Counted from the first letter of the stretch, positions 17,579-31,205 are shown. The stretch: 64,000 bases of DNA from Citrus sinensis (GCF_022201045.2 NC_068562.1:8724001-8788000), one strand, 5' to 3'. Notes: generated by a model not told the origin, from the letters alone. Translations and numbers: made by a program.

Positions 17579-19128
17579 ATATTGGAAGCAAAGGTCCAGA
17601 GCTGACTGGCTGTTGGAGGGAGACAGAAACACAATTTTTTTTCATGCCAAGGCTTCAGCAAGAAAAAGAAAAACAAAATTTGAGAGTGTGTGATGAAGAC
17701 GGAACATAGTCAGATGAAGACGGATCCGTGCATCGTGCCCAGCAATTTTCAGCAGAGGAATTATTATTTAACGGATAAAAATTTTGTTGATTTCAATATT
17801 AATACAATGGGGCTTTTATATATCTTTCTAGAAGGATGCCAAATCGATTAGATATTTCAAGTTATTTTATTTATATGCTTATTTCAAATTCTCAAAAAGA
17901 ATTAAAAAAAAAAACCTCAAAAAATAATCAGATTCAATCTTTTTTTCCCCCCAATATTTCTTTTATCGTTTCCAATTGGTAAATGCAAATGAGAAAAGAT
18001 TTTAACTTAAATCGGTCTCAATTTTTTTTAAGCTCTCACATCAGGAGGAATATGATGCATAATACAATAAAAATAACGAAATGAAGATATTTTTTTACCT
18101 CGAACATAAAAATGTTGTTTTCAGTGCCACGTCCAACTATCGGCGAGAAATTGGTGCAATCGACCATTTGCTCAGCAACCATTCTGAGAGCACAGTCAGC
18201 CCTTCCCTGATACAACTGCTCCATCGGAAATTGAAAGCAAACTTTTTTTTTTTTGCAATTCAAGTAGAAAGGGAAATATGAAAGGGGGAGAGGCCAGAGG
18301 GCATTTGGCTGTATTTATTGAGTTGATTGATGTGTGTATCTACGTGCTACTTGTACATTGTAAATAAAATGAGAAATCACATGATAAGTTTTTTTTTTAG
18401 TTCTTCTCAAACAAAAACAGAAGGTTTTTTCTTAGTTTGGATGAGCTGGCATCATTGAGATATTCGAAATGCAGTACATTTTTATTTTATCATAGGTAAA
18501 GATGGCCAATGGGCCATGCTAGCCATCAAAAGAAGGCTCATGCATACTTGTGCCCATGCCGTGCCGTGCCGTGCCCACTATGTGTTTTGTGCTGTGTCAT
18601 GTCATGCCTAACTTTTTTTACTTAGGTCCGGCCGAACACACGTGCTGTGCTGTGTCGTGCCCAAGAAAAAAAACACAATAAGCTTTTTTTTTAAAATTTT
18701 TTAAGACACGTGCTAAACTGTTCATGTACTTTTTTCAAGTCTGTATATTTTTTTTTAGATCTATGCCTTTATTTAAATTTAATAGAATCGAAAATTCAAA
18801 ACTCAAGTCCATATTCACCTTATAGTATTAAAAAATTTTAATACTTAACAACAACAATAATAATAATAAATTTTATATATAGTCTAATTGAATGTGTTTT
18901 TCTAAGGTGGGTACAATCTGATTTTATTTTTTAACCCCGCTTGAAAATCGCTCAGTCAAGTCAACAAGGGACAATTTTTAAAAAAATTAAATTTTTAGTA
19001 ATATAAAGAGTAATTTTGTTAGGTATTATTGCAATAATTGTTGTTGACATTGTGTTGTACCGTTAACTAATTAAAAATGTAACTAGACAACTATAATTTT
19101 AGTGCAACACCTAAAATTAAATAATTTA

Positions 19129-19787
19129 GGGAAAATAATATTTACACATTCGAAATCTTGAAAAATGATAATGTAAACCCCATGTTTTCACTAAGGGACA
19201 CTAAGATCCCCTTTTAATTATAATATAATTTGAATTTATTAATTTAAAATTTTGACTTTAAAATTCTTAATAAATACAAATATAATTTTAATAGTTTAAT
19301 TTGTCTAGTAAATTAATAATATTAAAATATTTTTAATATATAAAATAATTTTAAAATGTAAATTATGATATTTATTTTAATAATATATTTGAATTTGTTA
19401 TAAAATTTTAAATAAATCTGTAGGTTAAATAGATTTTACGATTAATAAAATATATCTCATGTATTAATAATATTAAAATTATATTACAATATTGAAAATA
19501 ATTTAAATTTTTAAATATCTATTATAATATTATGTTTCTATTTATTAAAAAAATTAGTTTAATATAATATAAGATTTTAAAGTACTAAAAAAATTTTTAT
19601 ATATTGAAATTATTTTAAAATGTATATATTTAATATTATATTTCTACTTATTCTAAAACATTAGAGTCATTTTTTTTGAATTAATAAAGTCAAGAGATAT
19701 TATAGTCAAAAGGGGTCTTAGCGTGTCTTAGTGAAAACTTGGGGATCTACATAATCATTTATCCAAACCTTGGGAAGTGATATTTTC
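19129..19787. mobile_element. Long-TIR non-autonomous transposon, about 660 bp
   Basis: The first and last 100 bp or so are inverted copies. GTTTTCACTAAGGGACACTAAG at the left (about 19185) mirrors CTTAGCGTGTCTTAGTGAAAAC-type sequence at the right (about 19720), and both arms begin with GAAAATA. The 8-bp sequence ATAATTTA is present on both sides (19121-19128 and 19788-19795). The interior is AT-rich and has no open frame. The 8-bp duplication would fit a hAT-type transposase; a 9-bp imperfect duplication would fit Mutator. Confidence 0.78.
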
Positions 19788-20828
19788 ATAATTTACACTT
19801 AATTGTATAAATGATCATATGATTTGAGCATGATAATTAAAATTTCAAAGTATACCATATTAATTTGAGTAATACTCACTTATAAATAGATATTATATAA
19901 TTTGTTTAGTAATCGGTGTAAAATATGATGTATAATCATTAGAAATTATTACACTATTAGTTACAATAAGATAAACTATCACTAAAATACAACAATTAAA
20001 AGTAAGGCAACATTAGTTAAGCTATAAATTACGCATCCAACCATATAAGTATATTGTTAAATAAATTTAATTTTTATAATTTATAAAAAATGATTGCATT
20101 TTGGAGCAATAAATAAATAATTTTAAAATAGCAGTCAACATTATTGTTGAATTATAATGCAAAATTTACCTATAAGCGAAAAATTTCCTTTCAATACTTA
20201 ATTTAGGAAGCAAAATTAATGTTTTAATATATTTTCCTTTTTTCTTGGTTGCATTTATTTTCTAATTTTTTTTTACAAAATATTGTTTAATTTGAATTGC
20301 ATTTACTGTGCATCAAGCATAAATTAAAGATAAATAAATATTGACTAGCCGAATTGGATTCAAAGTAAATACTATCTTGTAAATTTTAAAATTTCAATAT
20401 AAAAATTAATTATCATTGTTCCTGGGATAATCATAGAGTAAATAAATAATTTATGTTATCATAAACATTTGAAAAATAAAAATTTCAGCTGTACAAATTG
20501 CATATGCAATTGTTAAAAATGAAATTTGGGTTGAAGTAATGAGAAATCAAAGACTTTATTTTGGAAAGAAAATGAGTACAATTAATTTGAAATAATAAAA
20601 TAGGCATACCTATAATGATCAAAAGTTCAAGTACAAATAAATTGAGTTTAAGAAATCTCATGAAGTTAAGAAGATCAAAAAGAGGGAAAAAAAAATGTTC
20701 TAACGGGATTAGATTAGGTAAGTTCTTAATTTTTGTAACTTACAATGTTGATTGTAGTTTATAGAAAATTGAATAGGGGTTACAATAATGTTAATGTCTA
20801 TTAACTTTTCAACTATCAAATTTATTGA

Positions 20829-21089
20829 ATACATAGAAATCAATTTTGCCATTTAAAAAGTGCATCGAATTATCTAATATTGTAATGTCAAGGAGGTTCT
20901 TTAGGAGTATGGGAGGAGAGTTAATTCTTAATTGATTTTGAGGAGGAAAAAAAATTATAAAATTTTCGCACATAAAATATAATCCGATTGATTTAGAATT
21001 ATATAGAATGAATCGGTTTAAATTTATAAAGATAATAAATAAATTGCCAAGGTGGGGGCAGGTGAATTTGTGAAATGCATGCCAAAAAC
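20829..21089 (+). repeat. Dispersed duplicated segment, copy 2
   Basis: Partner of 13750-14002 in the same orientation, with small indels and substitutions throughout. The divergence suggests an old duplication or two copies of an uncharacterised repeat. Confidence 0.8.
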
Positions 21090-21791
21090 TTGAAAACGAT
21101 ATGTCGTAATGTTGTAACATAACTGATGTCGTAATTGTGTTAAACCAACGAACAGAAGGGACGATGTATATAAAGGGCGAAACATGTAAGTGAGAGAACA
21201 AAACTTCTATTGCCAATTAATTAAACTTTAAAAATGATTATTATCTGCAAAAAAAAATTTGCTTTCCTTTTTTAAAAATATTTATAGAACCTTTTGTTTG
21301 CAAAACTATCATTTAATTGTTTAATGTTAAAATATAATATTTCAATCCGTTGAAAGTTAAACCCTATATGACTAGACTATAGCTAAGAGTAGAACTTTTT
21401 CAAGATTTGGTTTAATTTTTTGTGAAATTAATTTTTGTCTCATTTATTTATCTTTCAGTCACTAACATGTAATTTAGGTTCAATCAAATCCATATCCCTC
21501 TCAAAGGAACGCTAAGAATGTTTCTCAACATATTGATTCCGTAAACAACCATTAACATGCAGCATGTGTTGACAAACATAAACTCATTGCTTCCATCGTC
21601 TATATATATATATAGTAATAACGTGTTACTGTTCTAATCACAGGCGTCAACACACACGCACACACCCATATATATATATATAATTGCAACCATACTATAA
21701 TTCTGGATATGGTTTCTATTTTTTGGATATATATTTACGATGATTACTTCAGTTGTGTGACACAAACTAGCTAGAAGAGGGATTGTTCGTT

Positions 21792-24700
21792 CTATCTCGT
21801 TTGGAAGTTGAGTGTCTTGATGCAGAATGCAAACATGAAGGCAAAGAAGACTGTGAAGGCAACCAAAACTGCAGCAACTGGTCCCATGAAATCTGGTTCA
21901 TATCCGAAATGATCTTCGATATATGCTTTTATAGTGGGTTTTTGTGCCATCCCAGGTACACTAATGGAATCTTCCACATCTCCATATTGTGACACGATTA
22001 ATCCATAAACTGTCCATGCTACAGGGCAGATCCAGTAGTACCAGATCCACCACTTGGGAATTTTCTGAAATTTGCAAACACGTATCAAAATGCATGAATG
22101 TAAATTGGTTCTACTGTGAAGAGTTTGTGGTTTAACATACCGGTCTTGGGATGAAGAAGCCGGAGAAAAGATTAAAGAGCGCATAGAATGCTGCTGCAAA
22201 GATGGCTGCTACTTGGTGGTTTGGTGTGATGGAAACGGTCATCATTCCGTAGTATGTGAAGTAAAGGAAGGAGAAGAATGTGACGAAGAAGAACCACCAG
22301 AACTTCGCTGCTGTCCATTCAAAGCTCACCATGGCATACACAATAAGTGTATAATATGTTGTTTGGAAAAGCACGTATGGTATCTCAACAATCACCTGCA
22401 TTACAACATACCATCGAGTTGACTCAAAAGAAGCATTTTATTGATTGAAGAGTTGACCAATTTGAAACGATCAAACTCAGAGATTTGGAAAAATTATATT
22501 AAGGGCATAGATTTATGTACAAATTACAAGCTGTGAACTGACCTGTGCAATTGCATAAGGTAATGCGGAATACATTCCGGCAGCTCGCTCTCGATAAAAT
22601 ACTGTTCTTTCAACCGCTACTACAGGCTGAACTGTCGAGCAATTGCTAATACCAACGAATAGGATAGCAGCATACATTGCTCCGATGATCATAGTCAGAT
22701 CAGTTGTATCCTCCCTGAACATATGAAACATAGAAAATGTCATGTTGCATGTTCAATTCAATGAGAGGTTGAATTTTCTAAACAAAGAAGTATGCATAGA
22801 CCTTTTGGTACCAACTTTCCAAAATACAGTCCCAATCATGAGAGCACAAGCCAAAGTGAAACAGCATCTAACAAGATTATAATCAGGACTTCTCCAATAG
22901 GTCCACCATTGTTTCCAAAGACAAGATTTGAATTGTCCCCATGTTGACTGAGAATACTGAGTGGCAAAATAGAGGTCTTTAGCCCCTGGTGGTGGAGTGC
23001 TCAACTCATTAATTAGCGCCTTGTTTCGCCTGCTCATAGGCACATGTATTAGGCTCAGAAAATCAGTATTCCCATAAACGATAATGGTGCTGTGACTTAA
23101 AGCTTTACTTACTGGCATAATGATGATGATTTGTAGGCGTCAGCAAAGTCCATGCCAAGTCGAACTTCAGCTGCTGCTGAGCTCACTTCTAGCATCCATG
23201 TTGCAGGATTGTACTTGTCCTTTATTTTTGGCACTCCAGGAATAGCCTGTGATTGTAAATGGTATGAAAATCAGATAATGCAATCTTCTTTTGGAAAAAA
23301 ATGGGTAAAGTTTGAGGAAAGTAAAAGTTACCTCATAATATTCAATGACCTTGTGAGAATTTCGACCAAGTGGTCCTGAGTAGATCACTTGTCCTCCTCT
23401 CTTCAAAAGAAGCAGTTCATCAAAGGCTTCAAAAATATCAATGCTAGGTTGATGAATTGTGCAGACAACAGTTCTACCAGTATCCACGGTGTTTCTCACA
23501 GTCCTCATAACAATAGCAGCTGCTCTTGCATCAAGACCAGACGTTGGTTCGTCCATGAAAATGATTGAGGGATTAGCAACAAGCTCCACTGCTATTGTCA
23601 ATCTCTTTCTCTGCTCTATTGACAGCCCTGTAACTCCTGGCAACCCCACTATAGCATCCTTGAGAGATTCTAGCTCTACCAAGTCCATCACTTCTTCGAC
23701 AAAAATCTGAAAAAAAAAGTACATCTTTTAGCACTGCAAACTTTGTCACTTGCTATGGCCTAAAAATGTAATATGCAAGTTATTGTTCTTACAATCTTGT
23801 CCTCTTTGCTGACTTCTTTAGGCAGCCGAAGGAAAGCTGAATAAATCAAGGATTCTTTGACTGTGACTTGGGGAGAGTGAATATCATTTTGTTCACAATA
23901 GCCTGAAATTCTGGCAAAGGTTTCTTGTTTCTTTGGGAATCCGGAGATTCTAATGTCTCCTTCAATGTAACCACCAGTCTTTCTTCCTGCCAAAACATCC
24001 ATCAATGTCGTCTTTCCAGCTCCACTGACTCCCATTAGTGCTGCCAAAACTCCAGGCCTAAATGCACCTGTTACTTCATTAAGCAGCCGTAGTTTGTCCT
24101 CCGCCACTCCTTGTTCCTTCATTTCCTGTTATACGTACCAAATTTATGAATATAGACAATGAATTTGGGCTCTAACAAAGGATTATGCATACACTAATAA
24201 AATGTAAAGAAAGAGGAGATGAGATTCTTACCGGAGGCATATCCACATAGTAATTAACACTATCAAAAGACATTGCAAGAGGAGTGAAAGGCAGAACCAT
24301 TCCTCTTTTTGGAGCAACTCCTTTAGCAGCCTCAAGATTAGAATCATCATTTCTACTCAGTTCATTTGGATTGGACCGGCTGCACATTCTTCGGATTGCC
24401 ATTTCTCCTACAAAGATTCAAGTATATTTAGGAAACTTGAGTGCGAACAGAATTGAAATAGACACTTTTTTATTTTTTTTCCATTCTTATTTCTTACTTG
24501 AATTGTTCGCATCAGAAGAAGAGAGTGATCGAGGGTATGAATCTTTCTTCGATTGTGGCCTTACTAATCTTGGTTCCTCTTTTGATTCTTCCTGCTCAGC
24601 CACCATTTCTGCTGCTGCTTCCTCAGACAATACTGCTTGTGGTTTCCCAGGAGCTAGAATAAAGAAGATAACTAAATATTAATAAAATGAAGATAACGAA

Positions 24701-27700
24701 ATTTCCAAACAAAGGAAGATCAGCTTAACTCCTTAAACATATTGCTAAAACTTACGATTTAGGTACATTAGCGTGAAAGTGAAGAGAACATTGAATAGAA
24801 CAATGAATCCGGAAAGGGCTGCTGCACCAATCCAATACCAGTCTCTATGAGCAGGAATATCAAAATTATTGAGCACTGCCGCTCCTAATTTAGTAACGTT
24901 GTCTGAGGCCTGTATTGAATAAAAAATTTAGTAACATTTCAAAATTTTTGAAATAAAGTATAAGACAATCATTTGGACTACTTACCAATCTGTTCATCCA
25001 CCTTGAAGCATACATTTCATTCACAGCAAAGGCATTGTAACCATATGCCAAAGGTGACACCCAGTAACCCCACTCCCACCAATTTGGAATTTGGCCTGTA
25101 ACCCAATAAAATCATCTCAATGTTAATCCATTATGATTTATTGTCTTTCATTTATTCCATTTCATTTGTATAATTTAGTTTTTATAGACTTTCTGTTACC
25201 TTTAGGAACAATGAAGCCTCCTAACAAGAAAACTACAAGTAGTGTGAGTGCGCCGCCAGTGTTAGCAATGATCATTGTCCTGCACACTCCAGCAATAAGC
25301 CTAAACATCGCAGCAGCCATTTGTTGAATCAAAAATACGAGCAGAAAGTTCTTAAAAAACCTGCAAATGTGCAATCAACAAGTTGCTATTTAGTACTTCT
25401 ACACTACTGTCGCCTGCATTTCCGTGTTTCGGCAATTTGAAACTTCGAGTGACTAGAGTTACCTGCTAGCTTCAGGTGCAAATCCTATTGTGTAATATGT
25501 GACAACAACCCAAACAACAGACTCAAAAATTGATATCGGAATCCTGAGCAGGAATGTTGGCAATGTGAAGGTCCATACGGGATGGAACATAAGGTCTCTC
25601 TGCTTGTAAAACACTGGAAATCTTTGAATCGTCATTGCGAGCTCAGCAAACCCATTGAACATATTAATGATCATTGAGAATAACAATGCACCAATAAACA
25701 ATGCCCCATCATTTTCATTCCTTGTATGCATTCTAGTCCTTAGAAACACAGTTGATGCAATGATGGCAACAATGATAAGCTGGACTGTTTTGGAAACATA
25801 GACAAATGAATTTCTCTTGATAAGTAGCCATTCTTTGTCCCAACAAGCTTTGAGAAGTTCCATCTTCGGGACCGTGTACTTTTTGAATACTATAGCTGCT
25901 CTGTGGCCTTGAGATTTATCAAAAGGCACTGACAGCTGGTTCTCCAAATGCATCCCAATGTGGAAACTCTTGAATCTGTTTGCAAATTCTGTGACTGAAA
26001 TATATCTGTATGGTTTGCTTCTATCTGCCCAGTACTGCTCTTGGTCTTTCCTGGAGGTAACCTGTGACAATTGAACAAGTTAAAAGCTAAGTGTCTAAGT
26101 TCACATTTTGTACAATGTGTCCCAAATTGTTTGGCAGATTACTTTGTTGTAAATAGACAAAAAAATTTATTTATTTATTTTTTAATGTAAGATGAAATAG
26201 ACAAAAGTGTTTTTTAAAGTACACTTAATAAGTGCTTTTGAGAATAAAAGGGGTTTTATCATGTAAGTCTTTCTTTTTTTTTATCATGTAGGTCTTTCAA
26301 ATGATAAAAGCATTGTAAAATATAATCGATAACTAACTGACAAAAATCCAAAATATGCATCACAAAATGCAGGGGCACTTTCTGTATGAAGAGCCCTTTT
26401 TATGAAAAAGCACTTCTAAACTCACCTCAACTATAGGGCAATCGATAATGGGACACCCTAAGCCCAGGACTAAAATAATCAAATGGATTTATTAACAAAG
26501 CTTCGCAACATTTAGATGGGCCGAAGCTTTTCTGGAGTTAATATAAGGTGTGACACGAGCTGCCGTATTAAAGTGATGCAATCATGATTTGGTTACCTCT
26601 TGCAAGAAATCAGCGGTGCCCTTTCTCTCAGGGCAGCAGAACCCACAACTTTCAAAGAATTCAAGGACGCGTTCCCGTGGGCCCTGGTAAACAATCTGGC
26701 CCTCCGATAAGAGGATGATATCATCAAAAAGATCAAACGTCTCAGGAGCAGGCTGGAGTAGGGACATCAAGATTGTGGCATCTGTGACATGCACGATTTG
26801 CTGCAAACACTTGACTATTTGATATGTCGTGGAGCTATCTAGACCCGTTGATATTTCATCCATAAACAATGTCTTCGTGGGGCCAACAATCATCTCTCCT
26901 ATATAAATCGATCATATTATTGCACTTGCATAATTAGGGATTTTAAGCAAAACGTGCCGATAATCACCTATCTTTTTGCGGTACATATTTCAAGAGTGAA
27001 TACAAAAATTATTATTGTTTTAGGCAGCAGAGCAATATGTAAAAGTCATTAGTACCCATTTAGCATTTGTATTTATTTTTATTATCTTTTGTCGGCAATA
27101 CTTCACGTGTGAAACATGACGAAAAGAGTCATATTCATAATAATACTAATTTAGGTAAAGAAAAAGATATGTTAACGACACTCGACATTCACTGCCTCAA
27201 TCCTTAATGGAAGCATATGCGTTGGTGGGATTTTTATTTATTTATTTTTTAATTTCTAATGGTCTGGGTCCTGTAGACACATAATTTGGCCAAACTTTGA
27301 ATCTTTAAAAAAATTATTTAGTCACGTGCTATTTTGGGTATAATGTATGTGATCATAAGTTAACATCAATAAAAGATTAAGAACCTGTAGTCACTCTCTT
27401 TTTCTGTCCACCAGAAATCCCTCGATTCATTTCATCTCCAACAATGGTGTCCTTGCATATATCAAGCCCTAAAATCTGTTTTCAGAAGTCACATAGTAAC
27501 AATAAATAAGCACATTCATGATTAAGTAATCAGATGAATCATATATAACTATATTAATTTTATGAGGATATATTTAATAATTAATAGTTGAACTGAGAAG
27601 TTGAAAATTTTGCCGATCACCGCCAAGCCAAAAAGTTATTGGAAAGTGAAATCAAAATACAAATGAATGTATGCTTCTAAGGGGCCCCCATTATCACCAA

Positions 27701-30019
27701 AATACTTTGGTTGGACAGCAGTCGGCAGCCCACCACACGAGTCGGTGAGACTGAGAAGAAAAAAATTCTAACATTGTTGGAATTTGATGATTTCTTAATT
27801 AATGGCGTTGAACTTCCCAAATAAATCAATTATTATTTATTGTCAGCGTGTGTCTACAATTACCATACACTCATTATCAGATACAATGTTTTTTTTTTTT
27901 TTTAATTTTCGATAAAGACATTAAGTTTTTAATTGTTCTCCCAAGTTATTGATTTGCCATTAGAAACCAATAACTTACCTTGAGGGTGTAGTCAGTGATG
28001 AGACTGCTCTCAACTCCTTTCATTGCAGTTGCCTACAATTACAAAAAATTTAAAAAATCGCATATATGAGTTAATTAAGAAAACTACATCAATTCTAATT
28101 TTGGGGTGTATTTTGGAAACTTATTATTTATTTATGAGCACTTGGTATAAAATTATTTCCAAATTACCTTCATGAAAAGGTCAATTTCAGCTTCGGGAAA
28201 TATGCCGGCGTCTTTTTCCCTTCTAGCAAGCTCACTTAAGAGTTCTATATAACACAAGCGATTAGTTTAATTACGAGCTTCAAAATTACAATTAAAGGAA
28301 GTGATTTTGTTTTCCCAATTTTAAGTGTAGTTAATTACCATATCGGGTGCCAACACCTAGGCATCTTGCAGAAAAATCAAAAGTTTCTTTCACAGTCATT
28401 TCTCCAACATGAACATCATTTTGACTAATGTATGCTGATGTCTTTTGTGGAACAAATTCATTGAGCCGATACCCATTATAGGTAATTTCTCCTCTGACCT
28501 GTAAAATTCACTTAACAAAAAAAAAAAAAATTACTATAAACTTTTACCAAACTACCCATTTACACTTAACCGTGGTCAAATTTTTCATCACCGACCTTCA
28601 AGTCCCGGTCCAACTTTCCGGCCAATGCCAACAAAAGGGTCGTTTTTCCTGATGATGGTGGCCCCAATATAAGTGTCATTCTGTAACAAAAAAATAATTT
28701 AGGTCACATAAAATTGAGTTTTTAATACATTTTTTGTGTTGTAAATTTTAACATTTCAGGTGACATTAGTAAAGTTACCTCGATGGTTTTATGATCCCCG
28801 AAACGTCTTTAAGAATGGTTAGTTTTGTTGTCTTGGCCATTTCAATCCCTAACAAACCAAGAATGGATTCAGCAATGTTTCTAGCAGCATTTGGAAGAGT
28901 GGGAAGAGCTCTAGTTCCAATGTAGCAATTGGCTTCAATCGTTAAATGATCAAACCTAACTTCAACTTTGGGAAGCCTAATTCCAACCCTGTAATTACAG
29001 CAGCATTATCACGTCATTAGTTGACTGAACACAGTTAAAAACTTCATCAGTTATAACAACATATTTATTTAAATAAGATAAGAGTAATATCTAAGTAATT
29101 AGTTTGATTGAGGTTGAATAAACAAAGTGGGAGAGAATGAAACTCCAGTCAAATCTCGATTACTTTCCATTGTGAAGCAAAATAACCCATATGAAAAGTA
29201 TTCTCTTGATTTTAACATTTTGCCTGTCTCTAATGCGAAAATGGTAGGGACAAGAAGTAGTTAACCAAAACAAGACGAAAATGTGAGATAGCAACAACTC
29301 TAGCCCACCACTACTTATAATTTCACAATTAACTCGCTCACAGTTTTCATAATATATGTTACTTCCTCTGCATTAAAAATACTTTCATGAAAATCTATTT
29401 TGATCACAAAACAGCCTCTCTTTTTTTTTTTTTTTTTTTGGGTTCAAATTGACGTCAATAAGTAACGAATATTATGAAAATTAATAAACCATATTTTTTT
29501 AATTAATGAACAAAGAAAAAAATAAGAATATTAAACAATGATTTTTTTTTAAAAAAAATTAAGGAACAAAGAAAAAAGGAAGAATATAACTTACTTGTCA
29601 ATTCTATGTCTAAACTTCTTCAAGTACTTCTCATTATCTTCTTCAGGAACCTTGAAAAGCTTGTCCATGAACTTTTGTCTATCATTCATATCAAGCTTTC
29701 TGACATCAACTTCTTTATGCACCACTACTTTGTTAGTGTCACTTTGAGGAATCTGCTGCTGCTCTGTCTCAACAAAAGATTGCATGATACTTGTTCTCAA
29801 TCTGTCATAAGTTGGAAGCTTCTCAATGGCAGCCCACTTGAGAGCTTCTTCATCTTCGTCGACGGCGCGGCTGCTTCTTCTTCTTGAGTGCCTCCCGCCG
29901 GAAAATACTTCCTCCATGCTCCAACTCGTCCTGCTTAGGCCCCTGCTTATGCTGTTATTCCTTGGATTCCCTCTCCGCGAATTTCTCATCATCGCCTTCT
30001 CTATGTCATGATGCTCCAT
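21792..30019 (-). CDS. ABCG36-like: Full-size PDR-type ABC transporter, ABCG29/35/36 clade (about 21 exons)
   Basis: A plasma-membrane ATP-driven exporter with the reversed (NBD-TMD)x2 order of the pleiotropic drug resistance group. The N-terminus (ATG at 30017-30019) has a basic, Ser-rich leader and then [20 protein letters not shown], a hallmark of plant PDRs. The first nucleotide-binding domain has Walker [10 protein letters not shown] near 28.65 kb, signature ISGGQKKR near 27.4 kb and Walker [14 protein letters not shown] near 26.85 kb. The first membrane domain is at 25.0-26.0 kb. The second domain has [21 protein letters not shown] near 24.0 kb, [18 protein letters not shown] near 23.6 kb and [15 protein letters not shown]. 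The second membrane domain follows and the protein ends KTLNFQTR, stop at 21792. All exons join in frame with GT..AG borders and no break was seen. Arabidopsis relatives export defence compounds, auxin precursors (ABCG36/PEN3) or monolignols (ABCG29/PDR1). Which substrate applies cannot be read from sequence. Confidence 0.95.
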
Positions 30020-30600
30020 TTTGTTAATTAATTAAGTTCCCTTTAACTTCCTGAATTTTTGTGTTCAAAGACAATTATTTAAAAAGAAGTTATAATTTAA
30101 TACGATACACAGGGTAAATGATAATATCGAACTGACAATATCGTTAGTGCAGTATAAGGCTTTTTAATGCAATGAAAATTAATACCTACTGAAGCAATAT
30201 GATTGGCAATATTAAATAACAATATCCAATCAAGCTTCCACGATTTTACTCTCGTTTATTTTTTTTCTCATCTACCAAACAAAGGGAAGAAAATTGAAAA
30301 AGAAAGTACTTTACTTTGCTGGGTTTTTTGTGTGTTTTTCAAAAAGAAGTGAATAGAAATGAAGCCATCTCTAGTCCGTTGAGACAAATTAAGTAGAAGA
30401 AGAGAAGATGGGGGTTGGCAGAGTTTTGAAACTTTTTCTTTGCTTTCTCCAAAGATTCTTGAAAAAGTGTCGAAGGCTAACGGTGCTCTCTCACTTTTTT
30501 TCCTTGTAGAAAATAGAAACAGAGAGAGACCTCTGACCAGTGCTTTGTAAAGAGAAGATTTGAGTATATCTATATATACACACAAATACCAGCCAACTTG
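30020..30600 (-). promoter_or_regulatory. ABCG transporter 5' leader and core promoter
   Basis: On the minus strand a TATA run lies at 30571-30578, followed by a CT-rich leader containing GGTCTCTCTCTG. If the TATA is used, transcription would begin near 30540 and the 5' UTR would be about 500 nt unless spliced. Longer open frames in this leader have no recognisable similarity. Confidence 0.45.
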
Positions 30601-30722
30601 CCAATTCTAAGAGAGAGCCATGAATTAAAATTTAATCAGAAATGTATCGATCATTAGTTAATTGGTATTCAGTATGCGTACTCTCCCTGCAATTTGATTG
30701 CTCATATAATGTAGTATACAGA

Positions 30723-31205
30723 TTTTTGTGGGGTCTTAAGTTTGGATATATATCTTGTGATTTTCGAAGAAAATCATAAACGACGCCATCCAGTTAGGCA
30801 AGACAAGTGAATAAATGACATTTAAAAAAAAAAAAAGTCAAATATCAATACTAACCTCAGATTCATATCCATATATTTATTTACACACACACACACACAC
30901 CATATAATTATGCTTTTGGTCATATGGATTCAGTTTCCAATTTAGTTACATGCACATAATGAATTTTTGTGGGGTCTTAAGTTTGAATATATATCTTGTG
31001 ATTTTCGAAGAAAATCATAAACGACGGCACCCAGTTAGTCAAGACAGGTGAATAAATGACATTTAAAAAAAAAAAAGTCAAATATCAACACTAACTTCGG
31101 ATTCATATCCATATATTTATTTATACACACACACACACACACCATATAATTATGCTTTTGGTCATATGGATTCAGTTTTCATATTTAGTTACATGCACAT
31201 AATGA
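30723..31205 (+). repeat. 241-bp tandem duplication with embedded (CA)n
   Basis: Copy 1 starts at 30723 and copy 2 at 30964, both with TTTTTGTGGGGTCTTAAGTT. The copies are near-identical, differing by scattered substitutions and by the lengths of the poly(A) and (AC)n runs, so the duplication is recent. It lies about 150 bp upstream of the ABCG TATA candidate and could affect that promoter. Confidence 0.9.

Larger units (their letters stand above)
10081..21791. other. 12-kb gene-poor, AT-rich intergenic region
   Basis: No gene could be supported here. Short open frames lack family similarity or sensible splice context. What can be seen are decayed transposons (10987-11795, 15799-15923, 19129-19787), a plastid atpI fragment (16399-16569), pairs of diverged duplicated segments (13750-14002 with 20829-21089; about 14340-14460 with 16220-16300), a GTGCC-type minisatellite near 18.56-18.66 kb and long TA-rich stretches. 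Confidence 0.7.

Noticed and set aside
20809-21216. Minus-strand open frame of 135 codons
   Set aside because: AT-rich, no family resemblance, and it covers a non-coding duplicated block (20829-21089) whose other copy is not open.
23459-23710. Plus-strand open frame of 83 codons
   Set aside because: Antisense of the second nucleotide-binding domain exon of the ABCG transporter.
29606-29887. Plus-strand open frame of 93 codons
   Set aside because: It is the antisense shadow of the first ABCG transporter exon; codon pattern and protein similarity belong to the minus strand.
30268-30585. Minus-strand open frame of 105 codons just upstream of the ABCG gene
   Set aside because: It lies in the presumed 5' leader and has no recognisable similarity. 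An upstream reading frame in the transcript cannot be excluded, but nothing supports a protein.
30880-31145. Regularly spaced repeats that might suggest a CRISPR-like array
   Set aside because: Only two units exist and they are a 241-bp tandem duplication with (CA)n in a eukaryotic genome.
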